DNA of 7,695 bases, taken from NCBI GenBank assembly GCA_020696885.1, contig JAJFMS010000253.1, positions 1 to 7,695 on the forward strand, read 5' to 3'. This DNA comes from Armatimonadota bacterium. GTDB taxonomy: Bacteria; Armatimonadota; SYMT01. The translations under genes were made by a program, and so were the position numbers. Shown here piece by piece: positions 1-5,326 of the stretch. The notes beneath the pieces were generated by a model. It saw only the letters and a list, made by a program, of their open reading frames with translations. It was not told the origin of the DNA and did no database searches. How positions within the stretch are numbered: the stretch's first letter is position 1; every line of letters starts with the position of its first letter.

Positions 1-177
1 CAGCTCCGCGCGGCTGGTGGTCCACCGCGCCGCGCCGTGACGGCGGGCGAAGTCCTCCGCCAGGGCTGGGGTGCGGCTCTGGAAGCTCACCAGACGACTG
101 TTGGCCTGGGCGTTGATCGCGGGAGCGCCGCGCTGGTCTGTGATGTCCCCACAGCCAAGGATTCCCCATCCGAGCAT
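1..177 (-). CDS. Gfo/Idh/MocA-family oxidoreductase, N-terminal fragment
   Basis: This is the first 59 codons of a gene that continues past the left edge of the window. The translation has a GWGILGCGDI stretch at residues 3-12, a glycine-rich nucleotide-binding turn at the start of a Rossmann fold. A helix-strand pattern follows, with LVSFQSRTPALAEDFARRHG at residues 29-48. This is the usual opening of the Gfo/Idh/MocA family (NAD(P)-dependent oxidoreductases acting on sugars, inositols and similar substrates). The substrate cannot be told from this part. I chose the ATG at 175-177 because family members usually begin a few residues before the glycine motif. Its Shine-Dalgarno is poor: AAGGGA at 191-196 lies 13 nt away. 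An in-frame GTG at 205-207 would add ten residues but falls inside the flanking repeat. The gene follows DUF1501 on the same strand, separated by a repeat element, so cotranscription is uncertain. Confidence 0.8.
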   Translation of the reverse strand, partial: MLGWGILGCGDITDQRGAPAINAQANSRLVSFQSRTPALAEDFARRHGAARWTTSRAEL

Positions 178-202
178 GATCGTAATTGGATCCCTTGGGA
201 TT

Positions 203-400
203 TTCACCGCAGAGACGCAGAGGGCGCAGAGAGGGAAGGAAGGGTCAACCACAGATGGACACAGATAAACACTGATGAAGGCAAGCGAAAACTGAATTGG
301 GGTAAGCCGGAGGTCCCGACCTGCATTCCCTTCTCATCCGTGTACGTCTGTGTTTATCTGTGGTTTGTTTTCTCCGCGTCCTCTGCGTCTCCGCGGTTAA
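203..400. repeat. Nested inverted-repeat element (CRCAGAGACGCAGAG / CACAGATGGACACAGAT type)
   Basis: Two pairs of inverted arms are nested. The outer arms are 203-231 (starting TTCACCGCAGAGACGCAGAG) and 372-400 (ending CTCTGCGTCTCCGCGGTTAA), complementary at 25 of 29 positions. The inner arms are 249-278 (starting CCACAGATGGACACAGATAA) and 334-363 (ending CTGTGTTTATCTGTGG), complementary at 24 of 30. The unpaired core at 279-333 contains a small AGGT-N4-ACCT palindrome at 311-322. Similar low-complexity CAGAG/ACACAGAT sequences are, from general knowledge, scattered through intergenic DNA of many environmental bacteria. No coding sequence lies inside. It fills nearly all of the gap between the DUF1501 stop and the Gfo/Idh start, ending 10 nt from the former. 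It could fold as a long hairpin and act as a terminator or mRNA-stabilising structure, but that is inference. Confidence 0.8.
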
Positions 401-409
401 TCCCTGATC

Positions 410-1735
410 TCAGAACAGCTCCTGGATCACTTCGCCTTCCACCGGCAGGCCCAGCGCCAGGACGTCTGTGCGGGTGATGCCGATCGACTCCAGCATCGTG
501 GAGCAGACGTCCGCCGGGGTGATCGGGCGAGAGGCTGGGTATTCGCCGCGGTCGTCGCTAGCGCCGATTGCCTGGCCGCCGCGCACGCCGCCTCCGGCCA
601 CGATGGCCGAGTAGCAGTTTTGCCAGTGATCGCGGCCCGACTGGGGGTTGATCTTCGGGGTCCGCCCGAACTCACCCATCGCCACCACCAGCGTGTCCTC
701 GAACATCCCACGTTCACGCAGATCATCGAGCAGCGCGGAGAAGGCCTGGTCGAACGGCAGGCACTGGCGCTCCGCCAGCATCTCGAAGTTGCGGTAGTGG
801 TTGTCCCAACCGCCGTCTCCGGCGTCTTCTTCGGACTCCACGTGCTGGCTCCAGTTCACCTGCACGAACGGGACGCCGTGCTCCACCAGGCGGCGAGCCA
901 GCAGGCAGCTCTGCCCGAAGCGATGCCGGCCGTAGCTGTCGCGCATGCGGGCAGACTCCCGGCCCAGGTCGAACACCTTCCGGCCGTCGCTGTCCGTCAT
1001 CAGGGAGAACGCCTGGTCGTAGAAACGGTCGAACGCCAGCGTCTCCCGGTTGGAGATCGAGCCTGCGGAAGCAGCGTCCCGCAATAGCCGCTTGCGCCGG
1101 TCGACCCGCGCTTCCGTGATCCCCTCGGGGCGATCGGTGTCCCCCAGCAGTACGCCTAGCTCCGGGTCGTACTTCACCCGGAACGGGTCGTAGACCGAGC
1201 CGAGCACTCCGCCGCCCTCGCCCAGAATCCGGCGGTGTCCCTGCTCCATCGGCTCACCCACGGTCACGAAGGTGGAGAGGGTCGGCTGGAAGCCGCGGAT
1301 GCGGTTGACGATGGCTCCCATGTGCGGATGCACCTGGCCTGCGGCTGGGGTGCGGCCGGTCATACCGATGGTACCGGCCAGGCCGTGGTCGTTGGTGCCG
1401 CGGTGGAGGCTGCGGAGGATGGCGTACCGGTCCGCGCGGCGAGCCAGGCGCGGCAGGAGCTCCGTTACCTGGATTCCCGGCACGTTGGTGCCGATCGCGC
1501 GGTAGGGGCCGCGCCATTCGGAGGGGGCTTCCGGCTTGGGATCCACGGTGTCGAGGTGCGGCGGGCCGCCCCACAGCCAGACCAGGATGACCGCCTTCGG
1601 ACGGCGCGCCGTAGCGGCCAGCACCGCGTGCTGCGGCGCAGTCATGCCCAGCGCGCCCAGGAAGCCTGCCTGGATGAGACCCCGGCGACTGATGCCGCTG
1701 CAATTGCGTTGTCTGGATTCCCCGATCAGCAGCAT
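410..1735 (-). CDS. DUF1501 domain protein, Tat-exported, alkaline phosphatase/sulfatase-like fold
   Basis: The 441-residue protein carries a twin-arginine export signal: SRRGLIQAG at residues 16-24, a hydrophobic stretch to about 34, then a likely cleavage region near AVLAATA at 37-43. It should be folded in the cytoplasm and exported. DUF1501 hallmarks follow in order: GGPPHLDTVDPKP at 56-68, TNDHG at 114-118, WDNH at 310-313, EFGRTPKIN at 355-363 and GRDHW at 367-371. The family is related to sulfatases and alkaline phosphatases; the Asp/His-rich motifs are thought to form a metal site, but the reaction is unknown for most members. Length is about normal. The start at 1733-1735 is preceded by AGGGTGA (1743-1749) with 7-nt spacing, and the signal peptide fits it. 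In planctomycetes and similar phyla DUF1501 genes often sit beside DUF1549/DUF1553 cytochrome-like genes. None is present here; its neighbour is a divergent NHL propeller gene. The domain call is firm, function unknown. Confidence 0.92.
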   Translation of the reverse strand: MLLIGESRQRNCSGISRRGLIQAGFLGALGMTAPQHAVLAATARRPKAVILVWLWGGPPHLDTVDPKPEAPSEWRGPYRAIGTNVPGIQVTELLPRLARRADRYAILRSLHRGTNDHGLAGTIGMTGRTPAAGQVHPHMGAIVNRIRGFQPTLSTFVTVGEPMEQGHRRILGEGGGVLGSVYDPFRVKYDPELGVLLGDTDRPEGITEARVDRRKRLLRDAASAGSISNRETLAFDRFYDQAFSLMTDSDGRKVFDLGRESARMRDSYGRHRFGQSCLLARRLVEHGVPFVQVNWSQHVESEEDAGDGGWDNHYRNFEMLAERQCLPFDQAFSALLDDLRERGMFEDTLVVAMGEFGRTPKINPQSGRDHWQNCYSAIVAGGGVRGGQAIGASDDRGEYPASRPITPADVCSTMLESIGITRTDVLALGLPVEGEVIQELF

Positions 1736-1789
1736 CCGTCAGTCACCCTATCGTCATTGATCCACGGAGACGGGCCGCAGCGCCAGTCG

Positions 1790-1818
1790 ATTATACGGCG
1801 GTAGCTTACACTCGTCGA
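1790..1818 (-). promoter_or_regulatory. Candidate sigma70-type promoter for the DUF1501 gene
   Basis: On the minus strand a perfect TATAAT (1790-1795) lies exactly 17 nt from TCGACG (1813-1818), which matches TTGACA at four of six positions. Transcription would begin near 1783, giving a leader of about 47 nt before the DUF1501 ATG. A perfect -10 box stands out in such GC-rich DNA. I found no equally good promoter for the plus-strand NHL gene in the same 126-nt divergent gap. This is a prediction by pattern only. Confidence 0.45.
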
Positions 1819-1861
1819 CCCGCGGCACCGCGGAGCGGCGTCAGGCGAGAGAGGCGAACAG

Positions 1862-2794
1862 ATGAGCTTGCGATTTCACGGCTATGCCGTAGCATTGACC
1901 GCTATATTCCTATCCCTACCCGCGCTGGTCGCGGCACAGAGCCCGGTGCAGTTCACCCTCCAGCCCTGGCCGGTGGACGAGGGAAGCGCTGCCCCCTACT
2001 ACAAGCGCGCGGAGGTGGCCGGGGTGGACACGGACGCCCAGGGCAACGTTTACATGTGCCACCCCACCCGCTTGCCGGTGGTAGTATTCGATCGCAACGG
2101 CAACTACCTGCGCTCCTGGGGCGGCGGCGGCCAGCTCACGGAGCCGCACTCGGTGCGCATCGACCGGGACGGCAACGTCTGGATCCCGGACATCCGGCTG
2201 CACCAGGTGAAGAAGTTCAGCCCTACTGGAGTGCTGCTCCGGGAATTCGGCGTGAAGAAGAAGAGGGGGAACGATCTCGCCAACCGCTTCAACGGCCCCA
2301 CGGATGTGGCGTTCGGCCCTACCGGCGACATCTACATCTCGGACGGCTACGGGAACTCGCGGATTGTTCACCTCGCCGCCAACGGCACCTACATCGGTGA
2401 GTGGGGCAGTCACGGCTCGGACCCCGGCGAGTTTCGCACGCCTCACTCCATCGCCGTGGACGCCACCGGGCTGGTCTACGTAGCCGACCGCGGCAACGGC
2501 CGGGTCCAGGTGTTCACCCCGAGCGGCGAATTCGTGCGGATGTGGGAGACTGAGGACACCCCGTGGGGCCTCGAGATCGGCCCGGATGGACGGATGTACA
2601 TCGCCCACGGCTACCCGTTTACGGTGTCCATCTATGACCTCCAGGGCAACCTGATCACGCACCAGGGCACGAAGAGCAAGGGCCGTCCCGTCGGCTCCTT
2701 CGCGCAACCCCATATGCTGGCCGTGGACCAGAACTACATGTACACCGCGGAGCTCCGCGGCCACCGCGTCCAGAAGTTCCGCGTAAGCAACTGA
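1862..2794 (+). CDS. Exported NHL-repeat six-bladed propeller, peptidyl-hydroxyglycine alpha-amidating lyase (PAL)-like
   Basis: The 310-residue protein begins with a Sec-type signal peptide (residues 1-26, cleavage probably after LVAAQ or one residue earlier), so it acts outside the cytoplasmic membrane. The rest is a series of NHL-type blades, with DxxGNVY- and FxxxGxxxxxWG-like units from about 50 to 307. Three Pro-His pairs mark successive blades: H96 (EPHSVRID), H195 (TPHSIAVD) and H284 (QPHMLAVD). Y163 lies in SDGYGNSR. The spacing and motif resemble the three zinc-binding histidines and the active-site tyrosine of eukaryotic PAL, which cleaves peptidyl-hydroxyglycine to an amidated peptide and glyoxylate. 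The region where related proteins have an FxRG-type arginine reads CHPTRLP here (66-72), so the catalytic arginine may be missing or shifted. No PHM monooxygenase partner is visible, and the substrate is unknown. The ATG is supported by GAGAGAGG at 1847-1854 with 7-nt spacing. The gene diverges from DUF1501. Confidence 0.85.
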   Translation: MSLRFHGYAVALTAIFLSLPALVAAQSPVQFTLQPWPVDEGSAAPYYKRAEVAGVDTDAQGNVYMCHPTRLPVVVFDRNGNYLRSWGGGGQLTEPHSVRIDRDGNVWIPDIRLHQVKKFSPTGVLLREFGVKKKRGNDLANRFNGPTDVAFGPTGDIYISDGYGNSRIVHLAANGTYIGEWGSHGSDPGEFRTPHSIAVDATGLVYVADRGNGRVQVFTPSGEFVRMWETEDTPWGLEIGPDGRMYIAHGYPFTVSIYDLQGNLITHQGTKSKGRPVGSFAQPHMLAVDQNYMYTAELRGHRVQKFRVSN

Positions 2795-2796
2795 CC

Positions 2797-2817
2797 GTGT
2801 TGGGTGTTGAGTGTTTA
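2797..2817. repeat. Short GTGTTGGGTGTTGAGTGTT tandem-type repeat
   Basis: Immediately after the NHL stop codon lie three degenerate copies of a roughly 7-nt GTGTTGG-like unit (GTGTTGG, GTGTTGA, GTGTTTA). Short tracts of this kind commonly flank hairpins in intergenic DNA of high-GC environmental bacteria; that is a general impression rather than a database match. It precedes the strong hairpin at 2824-2860 and does not code for protein. Confidence 0.5.
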
Positions 2818-2823
2818 GCTGGC

Positions 2824-2860
2824 GCACCATCGGGAAGCGGGGCGTGCTTCCCGATGGTGC
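2824..2860. terminator. Perfect 15-bp-stem hairpin between convergent genes, possible bidirectional terminator
   Basis: GCACCATCGGGAAGC at 2824-2838 is the exact reverse complement of 2846-2860, with a 7-nt loop GGGGCGT. It starts 30 nt after the NHL stop and lies before the convergent arginine gene ends at 3017. Neither strand has a following U-tract, so it does not meet the classic intrinsic terminator rule. It may be a U-tract-independent terminator, a 3'-end stabiliser or a small palindromic repeat of the REP kind. The hairpin is certain; its role is not. Confidence 0.55.
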
Positions 2861-2941
2861 ACGGGATACCCCTGGATCCCGGCGGCGCGATTGAACGTCC
2901 TTGATTACCCGGTTCAGCCCGAGGCAGCTTCACACCGTCTC

Positions 2942-3009
2942 TATCCTGACCAATCCCGTAATCCTGTCCAAAACCCTCTCCCTGCGCCTCTCCGCGTCTC
3001 CGTGGTGAA
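2942..3009. repeat. Composite intergenic repeat: AATCCTGTC-type tract plus CTCTGCGTCTCCG-type arm
   Basis: Degenerate ATCCTGAC / AATCCCGT / AATCCTGTCC units (2943-2969) are followed by AAAACC and a pyrimidine-rich arm at 2981-3009 ending TCCGCGTCTCCGTGGTGAA. That arm is clearly homologous to the right outer arm of the element at 203-400 (CTCTGCGTCTCCGCGGTTAA), apart from substitutions and a one-base shift. Only one side is present; there is no matching inverted arm nearby, so it looks like a solo half-element. It ends 8 nt before the stop codon of the ArgZ-like gene on the minus strand and so would lie in that gene's 3' untranslated region. Confidence 0.65.
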
Positions 3010-3016
3010 CAAGCCC

Positions 3017-3841
3017 TCAACCCGGATGGTCCAGCAGCAGCGTCAAGCACTTCGCGCTGCCGCCCGCTTTCAGGAACTCGTCCAGCGGGGTGGCGTAGGG
3101 GGTGAACCCGATCTCCTCGAGCGCCGCTTCGAACCGCGGGCAGCCGGTGTTCAGCACCACACTCCTTCCCAGCACCACGGCGTTCGCGGCGAATCGACCG
3201 GCCTCATCCGGCTCCAGCTCGATCCGGCGGCTGAAGTTCGCTTCGATCACCCGGCGGGCGTACTCGTCGAAGGCGGGCGGGTAGTAAGCCACCGTGGCCG
3301 CGTCCAGGGGGCAGAAGCAGGTGTCCAGGTGGTAGAACGCGGCGTCGACGAGCTGTAGTGAGAGCACCCGCACGCCGAGCCGCTCCGCCACCTCGGTGTG
3401 CGCCGCCACGTCGCTCCGCCAGTAGTAGCCCGCAAAGAGCGTGTCCCCCGCGAAGAGCGCGTCTCCTTCGCCCTCGAAGACCTGCCCCTCCGGCAGCGTC
3501 TCCACCTCGAACCCGTTCGCTCGGAACCACTCGCCAAACAGCGGCGCCTCTCCTTGCCGCTCCGGGTGACGGAAGCTGCTAAGGATCGCCCGGCTTCCGC
3601 GGATCAGTCCGGCGTTGGCGGTAAACACCATATCCGGGAGCCCCGCAAGCGGCTCTGCCAGCCGGACGTCGGCCCCTAGCCTCTCCGCCAGTAGCCCGTG
3701 GAGCGCGGACCACTGCTCTGCGGCGCGGGCGGGACTCACCGCTACCTTCCGGTCCATCCACGGGTTGATCTCATAAAGGACCGAAAAGTGAGCGGGCGGC
3801 ACCATCAACAGCCGCGGGCGATCGTCAGCGCGCTCCGCCAT
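3017..3841 (-). CDS. ArgZ-like arginine dihydrolase (amidinotransferase/DDAH fold)
   Basis: The 274-residue protein belongs to the guanidino-group-modifying superfamily (arginine deiminase, DDAH, amidinotransferase). Visible motifs in order are PDMVFTANAGL (69-79), FEGEGD (122-127), YHLDTCF (170-176) and GGSAKCLTL (260-268). C265 is the expected nucleophile, H171 the catalytic histidine and E125 the acidic partner. The TANAG motif has Asn (N76) where deiminases and DDAH usually have Asp in an RD pair. This is the form in cyanobacterial ArgZ/AgrE, which hydrolyses arginine to ornithine, CO2 and two ammonia. I therefore favour dihydrolase over deiminase or DDAH. The protein is cytosolic with no signal peptide, and its length matches the N-terminal half of AgrE. 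The ATG overlaps the 3' end of the upstream LOR/SDH gene by 17 nt, with a strong GGAGG inside that gene, so translational coupling is likely. Superfamily membership is firm; the exact reaction is inferred from the motif and from the partner gene. Confidence 0.87.
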   Translation of the reverse strand: MAERADDRPRLLMVPPAHFSVLYEINPWMDRKVAVSPARAAEQWSALHGLLAERLGADVRLAEPLAGLPDMVFTANAGLIRGSRAILSSFRHPERQGEAPLFGEWFRANGFEVETLPEGQVFEGEGDALFAGDTLFAGYYWRSDVAAHTEVAERLGVRVLSLQLVDAAFYHLDTCFCPLDAATVAYYPPAFDEYARRVIEANFSRRIELEPDEAGRFAANAVVLGRSVVLNTGCPRFEAALEEIGFTPYATPLDEFLKAGGSAKCLTLLLDHPG

Positions 3842-5066
3842 CAGCCTCCTCCAATCCCCGGCAGCCGACCAGCTCCCGAAAGAACGGCTCCACGTCCGTT
3901 ACCAGTCCCACGCTCTGGAAGCTGCCCCGGTCCGCGAGCTTCGTGACCACGCTGGCGTTGATGTCTACGCACGCGATGCGGCAGGAGGCCGGCAGCAGGT
4001 TCCCCGTGGCGATGCTGTGGAGCATCGTCGCCACCATCAGCGCGAAGCCGACCCCCTGCACCTTCTCGGCCATCACCTGCTGCGCCCGGACCATGTCCGT
4101 GATCACTTCCGGCAGCGGACCATCGTCCCGCACGCTGCCCGCGAGGATGAACTCCACGCCATGCTCGATACAGGCGTGCATGATGCCCGCGGTCAGCTCT
4201 CCACGCCGGACCGCCTCCCGCAGTCCGCCCAGGCTTCGGATCCGGTTGATGGCGTGCAGGTGGTGCTGATGGCCGGCTTCCACCGCCCGGCCGTCGTCCA
4301 TGTGCACCCCCAGCGCCGTGCCGTAGAACGCCCGCTCCACGTCGTGCACCGCCAGCGCGTTGCCGGCGAACAGGAGGTCGATGTAACCCGCTTCGATCAG
4401 CCGGATCACGTGCGGGGAGGCGCCGGTGTGGACGACCGCCGGGCCGGCCACCAGGAGGATCTTCTGCCCGGCTTCGCGCGTGAGTCGCATCGTCTCCGCT
4501 ACGGCGCGGATCGCCACCGACTTCGGCTTCTCCGCCGAGACCTCGCTCGCCATGAACTCGAACGGGTCGGTCTTCCGGACGTTCCGCTCCATCGGCTGGA
4601 CGCGCACGCCCTGGTGACCCACCACCACCGTGTCGCCGGCTCGCACGTCGGCGAACCGCAGGGATCGCGCTTCACCGCTGGAGGCGTCAAGGCGGATCGC
4701 GCAGTCCATCCGGACCGGCGTCACCGGCAGCCACTGCTCGCCCTGCCGCACGAACGTGGGATGGTTGCTGGTGACGTGGAAGCCGGACGGGAACACGCCA
4801 TCGGCAGGGGCCGGCTCCAGGCGCGCGTCCTCCTCCCGCACGAGCACGGCGCCATGGTGCTGGATGCGGCCCAGCACGCTCGACAGCGCTTCCTCGTCCG
4901 CCGCTTCGACCCGGAGGCGCGCGTAGCTGAGGTCCTCCCGCGTCCGCCCGACGGTCAGCTCCTCCACGTGGAACCGGCCGGCGTGGAGGGTGATCTCGTC
5001 CAGCACTTTTGGGAGCAGCAGCGAGTCCAGGATGTGGCCGCGTAGCTCCACCACCTCGGAAACCAT
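3825..5066 (-). CDS. LOR/SDH (TIGR00300-type) protein, probable NAD-dependent ornithine cyclodeaminase
   Basis: The 413-residue cytosolic protein matches the LOR/SDH bifunctional-enzyme conserved family. An N-terminal alpha/beta domain (about 3-90) is followed by a linker with FHVTSNHPTFVR at 96-107. The nucleotide-binding part contains LLVAGPAVVHTGA (204-216), LLFAGNALAVHD (231-242), ILAGSVRDDGPLP (307-319) and CVDINASVVTKLADRG (366-381). Related proteins are the C-terminal half of cyanobacterial AgrE and an archaeal ornithine cyclodeaminase, which convert ornithine to proline with loss of ammonia. This fits the adjacent ArgZ-like gene, which would supply ornithine. An in-frame ATG at 5166-5168 would add 34 residues, but these are encoded by the GGAGT repeat (HSTTPLLQHSITRIW) and look spurious. 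The ATG at 5064-5066 has a strong Shine-Dalgarno at 5074-5084 and begins the conserved domain. This is the first gene of the two-gene operon. An alternative role as a lysine-oxoglutarate reductase relative is less likely. Confidence 0.88.
   Translation of the reverse strand: MVSEVVELRGHILDSLLLPKVLDEITLHAGRFHVEELTVGRTREDLSYARLRVEAADEEALSSVLGRIQHHGAVLVREEDARLEPAPADGVFPSGFHVTSNHPTFVRQGEQWLPVTPVRMDCAIRLDASSGEARSLRFADVRAGDTVVVGHQGVRVQPMERNVRKTDPFEFMASEVSAEKPKSVAIRAVAETMRLTREAGQKILLVAGPAVVHTGASPHVIRLIEAGYIDLLFAGNALAVHDVERAFYGTALGVHMDDGRAVEAGHQHHLHAINRIRSLGGLREAVRRGELTAGIMHACIEHGVEFILAGSVRDDGPLPEVITDMVRAQQVMAEKVQGVGFALMVATMLHSIATGNLLPASCRIACVDINASVVTKLADRGSFQSVGLVTDVEPFFRELVGCRGLEEADGGAR
3845..3852 (-). 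promoter_or_regulatory. Ribosome binding site inside the LOR/SDH gene for the ArgZ-like gene
   Basis: GGAGGAGG on the minus strand lies just before the ATG at 3839-3841. The first GGAGG (3848-3852) has 6-nt spacing. It is located inside the last codons of the upstream gene, whose stop codon lies beyond the new start. This arrangement favours coupled translation and confirms the ArgZ-like start. Confidence 0.75.
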
Positions 5067-5073
5067 CGCGTTA

Positions 5074-5084
5074 CCTTCCTTCCC
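5074..5084 (-). promoter_or_regulatory. Strong Shine-Dalgarno that fixes the LOR/SDH start
   Basis: GGGAAGGAAGG on the minus strand ends 7 nt before the ATG at 5064-5066. It decides in favour of this start over the upstream in-frame ATG at 5166-5168, which lies in repeat sequence. Confidence 0.8.
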
Positions 5085-5095
5085 GGCCCAGATCC

Positions 5096-5214
5096 GAGTA
5101 ATGGAGTGTTGGAGTAACGGAGTAGTGGAGTGCTGGAAAGGCGGCCGAAGGGCCGCACCAGTCCCCATTACTCCCGCACTCCATTACTCCAACACTCCTC
5201 ACTCCAACACTCCC
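5096..5214. repeat. GGAGT-motif inverted-repeat element with central hairpin
   Basis: The left arm (5096-5137) is built from GGAGTNNTGGAGT-like units, and the right arm (5163-5214) from their complement (ACTCCAACACTCC, CCATTACTCC). The longest exact pairing is GGAGTGTTGGAGTAA at 5103-5117 with 5184-5198. At the centre GCGGCC (5141-5146), loop GAAG, GGCCGC (5151-5156) forms a perfect 6-bp hairpin. The element occupies about 120 of the 260 nt between two divergent genes and starts only 29 nt upstream of the LOR/SDH ATG. The arginine operon promoter must therefore lie inside or beyond it. A possible -10-like AATAAT on the minus strand at 5223-5228 lies just beyond, but with only a weak -35. No protein is encoded. 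It resembles small non-autonomous repeats of environmental bacteria; any regulatory role is inference. Confidence 0.75.
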
Positions 5215-5292
5215 TTGTACCCATTATTTCCAGGGGGCCGGCATTCCGTCGGAACTGTGCTTTCGCCCCGCGTCAGGCGGTGGTTTCCCTGC

Positions 5293-5321
5293 TTGCCGCC
5301 GTTCGTAAATCAGGCTACAAG
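5293..5321 (+). promoter_or_regulatory. Weak candidate promoter for the histidine kinase, implying a leaderless or nearly leaderless mRNA
   Basis: TTGCCG (5293-5298) and TACAAG (5316-5321) are separated by 17 nt, and each matches the sigma70 consensus at four of six positions. The predicted start of transcription falls at or next to the ATG at 5327. No Shine-Dalgarno is visible between the in-frame TAA at 5306-5308 and the ATG, which agrees with a leaderless transcript. Both boxes are weak, so the call is tentative. Confidence 0.25.
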
Positions 5322-5326
5322 TAGCT

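Noticed and set aside
203..400. Insertion sequence or ncRNA gene
   Set aside because: There is no transposase reading frame or clear target-site duplication, and no known RNA family is recognisable. It is better described as a non-coding inverted repeat.
37..477. Plus-strand reading frame of 146 codons across the left end
   Set aside because: It runs antisense to the Gfo/Idh start, through the nested repeat and into the antisense of DUF1501. Its middle is repeat-encoded and no domain is visible.
1820..1834. CCGCGGCACCGCGG as an operator in the divergent gap
   Set aside because: Two adjacent 6-nt palindromes in very GC-rich sequence are likely by chance, and the spacing of 2 nt does not suit a hairpin or a typical dimeric operator.
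1916..2830. Minus-strand open frame of 304 codons opposite the NHL gene
   Set aside because: The opposite strand gives a signal peptide and clear NHL blades. This frame is a shadow caused by high GC content and has no recognisable motif.
4017..5045. Plus-strand open frame of 342 codons opposite the LOR/SDH gene
   Set aside because: It is rich in H, R, V and D without domain structure, as expected for antisense of a GC-rich gene. The minus strand encodes a well-conserved family.
5096..5214. CRISPR-like array from the repeated GGAGT units
   Set aside because: The units are 5-7 nt, contiguous, without unique spacers, and arranged as inverted arms rather than direct repeats. No cas gene is present.
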